Positions 4,687 through 5,448 of a stretch of 5,448 nt of DNA are shown here, piece by piece. Origin of the DNA: Verrucomicrobiia bacterium. GTDB taxonomy: Bacteria > Verrucomicrobiota > Verrucomicrobiia > Limisphaerales > Palsa-1400. Location of the stretch: contig JAICXV010000207.1 in NCBI GenBank assembly GCA_025934545.1, positions 1 through 5,448 of the forward strand. Direction: 5' to 3'. A program made the translations under genes and the position numbers. Position 1 is the stretch's first letter, and the number at the start of each line of letters is the position of its first letter. Under the pieces are notes generated by a model. The model was not told the DNA's origin. It made no database searches and worked only from the letters and a program-made list of their open reading frames with translations.

Positions 4687-5448
4687 TCGGGGATTCCCGC
4701 CAACACGGCCGAACAAATATCCCGGGCCGCATTTGGTTTTCCCAACGCCGCCGCCGCTGCCGTCATTTGCAGAAGCTTTTTGGACGTCAAAAGTTCTTTC
4801 AACCGAAACGGCAAATCTTCCACGCGATTGAGTTTGATGGCCGCGCCGCGTTCCAAAAGAAAATCGCTGTTGGCGGTTTCCTGGCCGGGGATGGGGTTCA
4901 AAATGACGAGCGGACGGCCAATCGCCAGCGCTTCAGATGTCGTCAATCCACCGGGTTTGGTCACAATCAAACTCGACGCGCACATCAGCTCGTTCATGTT
5001 GTTGCAAAAACCAAGAACATGCGTCGGATGTTTGCGGTCCTGCGCGGCAAGTTTTTTTCGCAAGTCTTCATTGCGGCCGCAGACGACGAGCGTTTGGAAA
5101 TGCGTGTCAATTTTGTCGAGCTCAGCCAAAATTTCCGCGACCGGCCCCATCCCAAATCCGCCGCTGAGCACAAGCACGGTCGGCAAATCATCGCGCAAAC
5201 CGTAACGCCGGCGAATATTTGTCACATCGACGGGCTCGGAGAATTTCAACGCAATGGGAATGCCGGTGATGATGACATTTTTTTCGCTGGCGCCGCGGGC
5301 AATCAAACTCGCGCCGGTCTCCTGCGCAGCGACACAATACATATCAACGCCGGGCTCGAGCCAAAACGCGTGAGCTTCAAAGTCGGTGACGATACAAACG
5401 TTGAATGAATGGCGTAACCCCTTTTTACCTTTTTCGGCCTTGTCGCGC
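4683..5448 (-). CDS. MGDG-synthase/MurG-type glycosyltransferase (N-terminus beyond window)
   Basis: The frame is open from the right edge (first full codon at 5447) to the TAA at 4683-4685, giving 254 residues; the gene's start lies outside. The ATG at 5342 is internal, because coding similarity continues upstream: TDFEAHAFWLEPGVDMYCVA (21-40) matches the end of the acceptor-side domain of MGDG synthase and UgtP-like enzymes. Further hallmarks are TGIPI (61-65), the nucleotide-binding SGGFGMGP (95-102), LGF (145-147), TKPGGLTTSEAL (163-174) and the PGQE (187-190) loop of the donor site. The family (GT28) transfers galactose or glucose from UDP-sugar to diacylglycerol on the inner membrane face; MurG, which uses UDP-GlcNAc and lipid I, is a more distant relative. 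The precise sugar and acceptor cannot be read from sequence. It is convergent with the Gre-like gene, with a 4-bp overlap and no terminator between. Confidence 0.88.
   Translation of the reverse strand, partial: RDKAEKGKKGLRHSFNVCIVTDFEAHAFWLEPGVDMYCVAAQETGASLIARGASEKNVIITGIPIALKFSEPVDVTNIRRRYGLRDDLPTVLVLSGGFGMGPVAEILAELDKIDTHFQTLVVCGRNEDLRKKLAAQDRKHPTHVLGFCNNMNELMCASSLIVTKPGGLTTSEALAIGRPLVILNPIPGQETANSDFLLERGAAIKLNRVEDLPFRLKELLTSKKLLQMTAAAAALGKPNAARDICSAVLAGIPD

Noticed and set aside
4560..5408. 282-residue plus-strand open frame opposite the glycosyltransferase
   Set aside because: Its composition is that of an antisense shadow and it lies opposite the conserved GGFGMGP and KPGG motifs of the real gene.

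Overview
The window looks like chromosomal DNA from a Verrucomicrobiota bacterium, most likely a soil or freshwater relative of Pedosphaera/Limisphaerales. This rests on gene content and remembered protein style (the 81-residue FmdB-type zinc ribbon, the Gre-like factor with a 'PLPPGxKNY'-type N-terminal leader, and the MGDG-synthase-type glycosyltransferase), on moderately GC-rich coding DNA, and on weak or absent Shine-Dalgarno sequences. No database search was possible, so the placement is an inference. I see no rRNA, tRNA, CRISPR array, transposase or phage gene.

Layout, left to right. (1) Positions 1-723, minus strand: the N-terminal 241 residues of a Tat-exported DUF362 protein that runs off the left edge. 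(2) A 113-bp divergent intergenic region. (3) Positions 837-1082, plus strand: a small FmdB-type zinc-ribbon protein. (4) A 393-bp gene-free stretch, 1083-1475, which is the most structured DNA in the window. It holds a purine-rich, roughly 7-bp tandem array with a G-quadruplex pattern, an 84-bp inverted-repeat element enclosing two C(GAAA)G-capped hairpins, and then five copies of CGTTACA with a perfect TTACAA-N3-TTGTAA dyad just before the next gene. (5) Positions 1476-4100, plus: a secreted 874-residue TPR-repeat protein. (6) Positions 4180-4686, plus: a GreA/GreB-family protein whose coiled coil lacks the usual acidic tip. (7) Positions 4683-5448, minus: the C-terminal 254 residues of a GT28/MGDG-synthase-type glycosyltransferase that runs off the right edge. 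It is convergent with the Gre-like gene, and the two stop codons share a TTAA.

The genes do not form one obvious pathway. The TPR protein and the Gre-like gene are co-directional, 79 bp apart, and could be co-transcribed. The two edge genes point the other way. The TPR protein is probably a periplasmic scaffold, the glycosyltransferase probably makes membrane glycolipid, and the DUF362 protein is exported folded; an envelope theme is possible but not shown. I find no convincing new defence or mobile system. The best candidates for something undescribed are the structured intergenic elements at 1127-1419 and the tip-less Gre factor.
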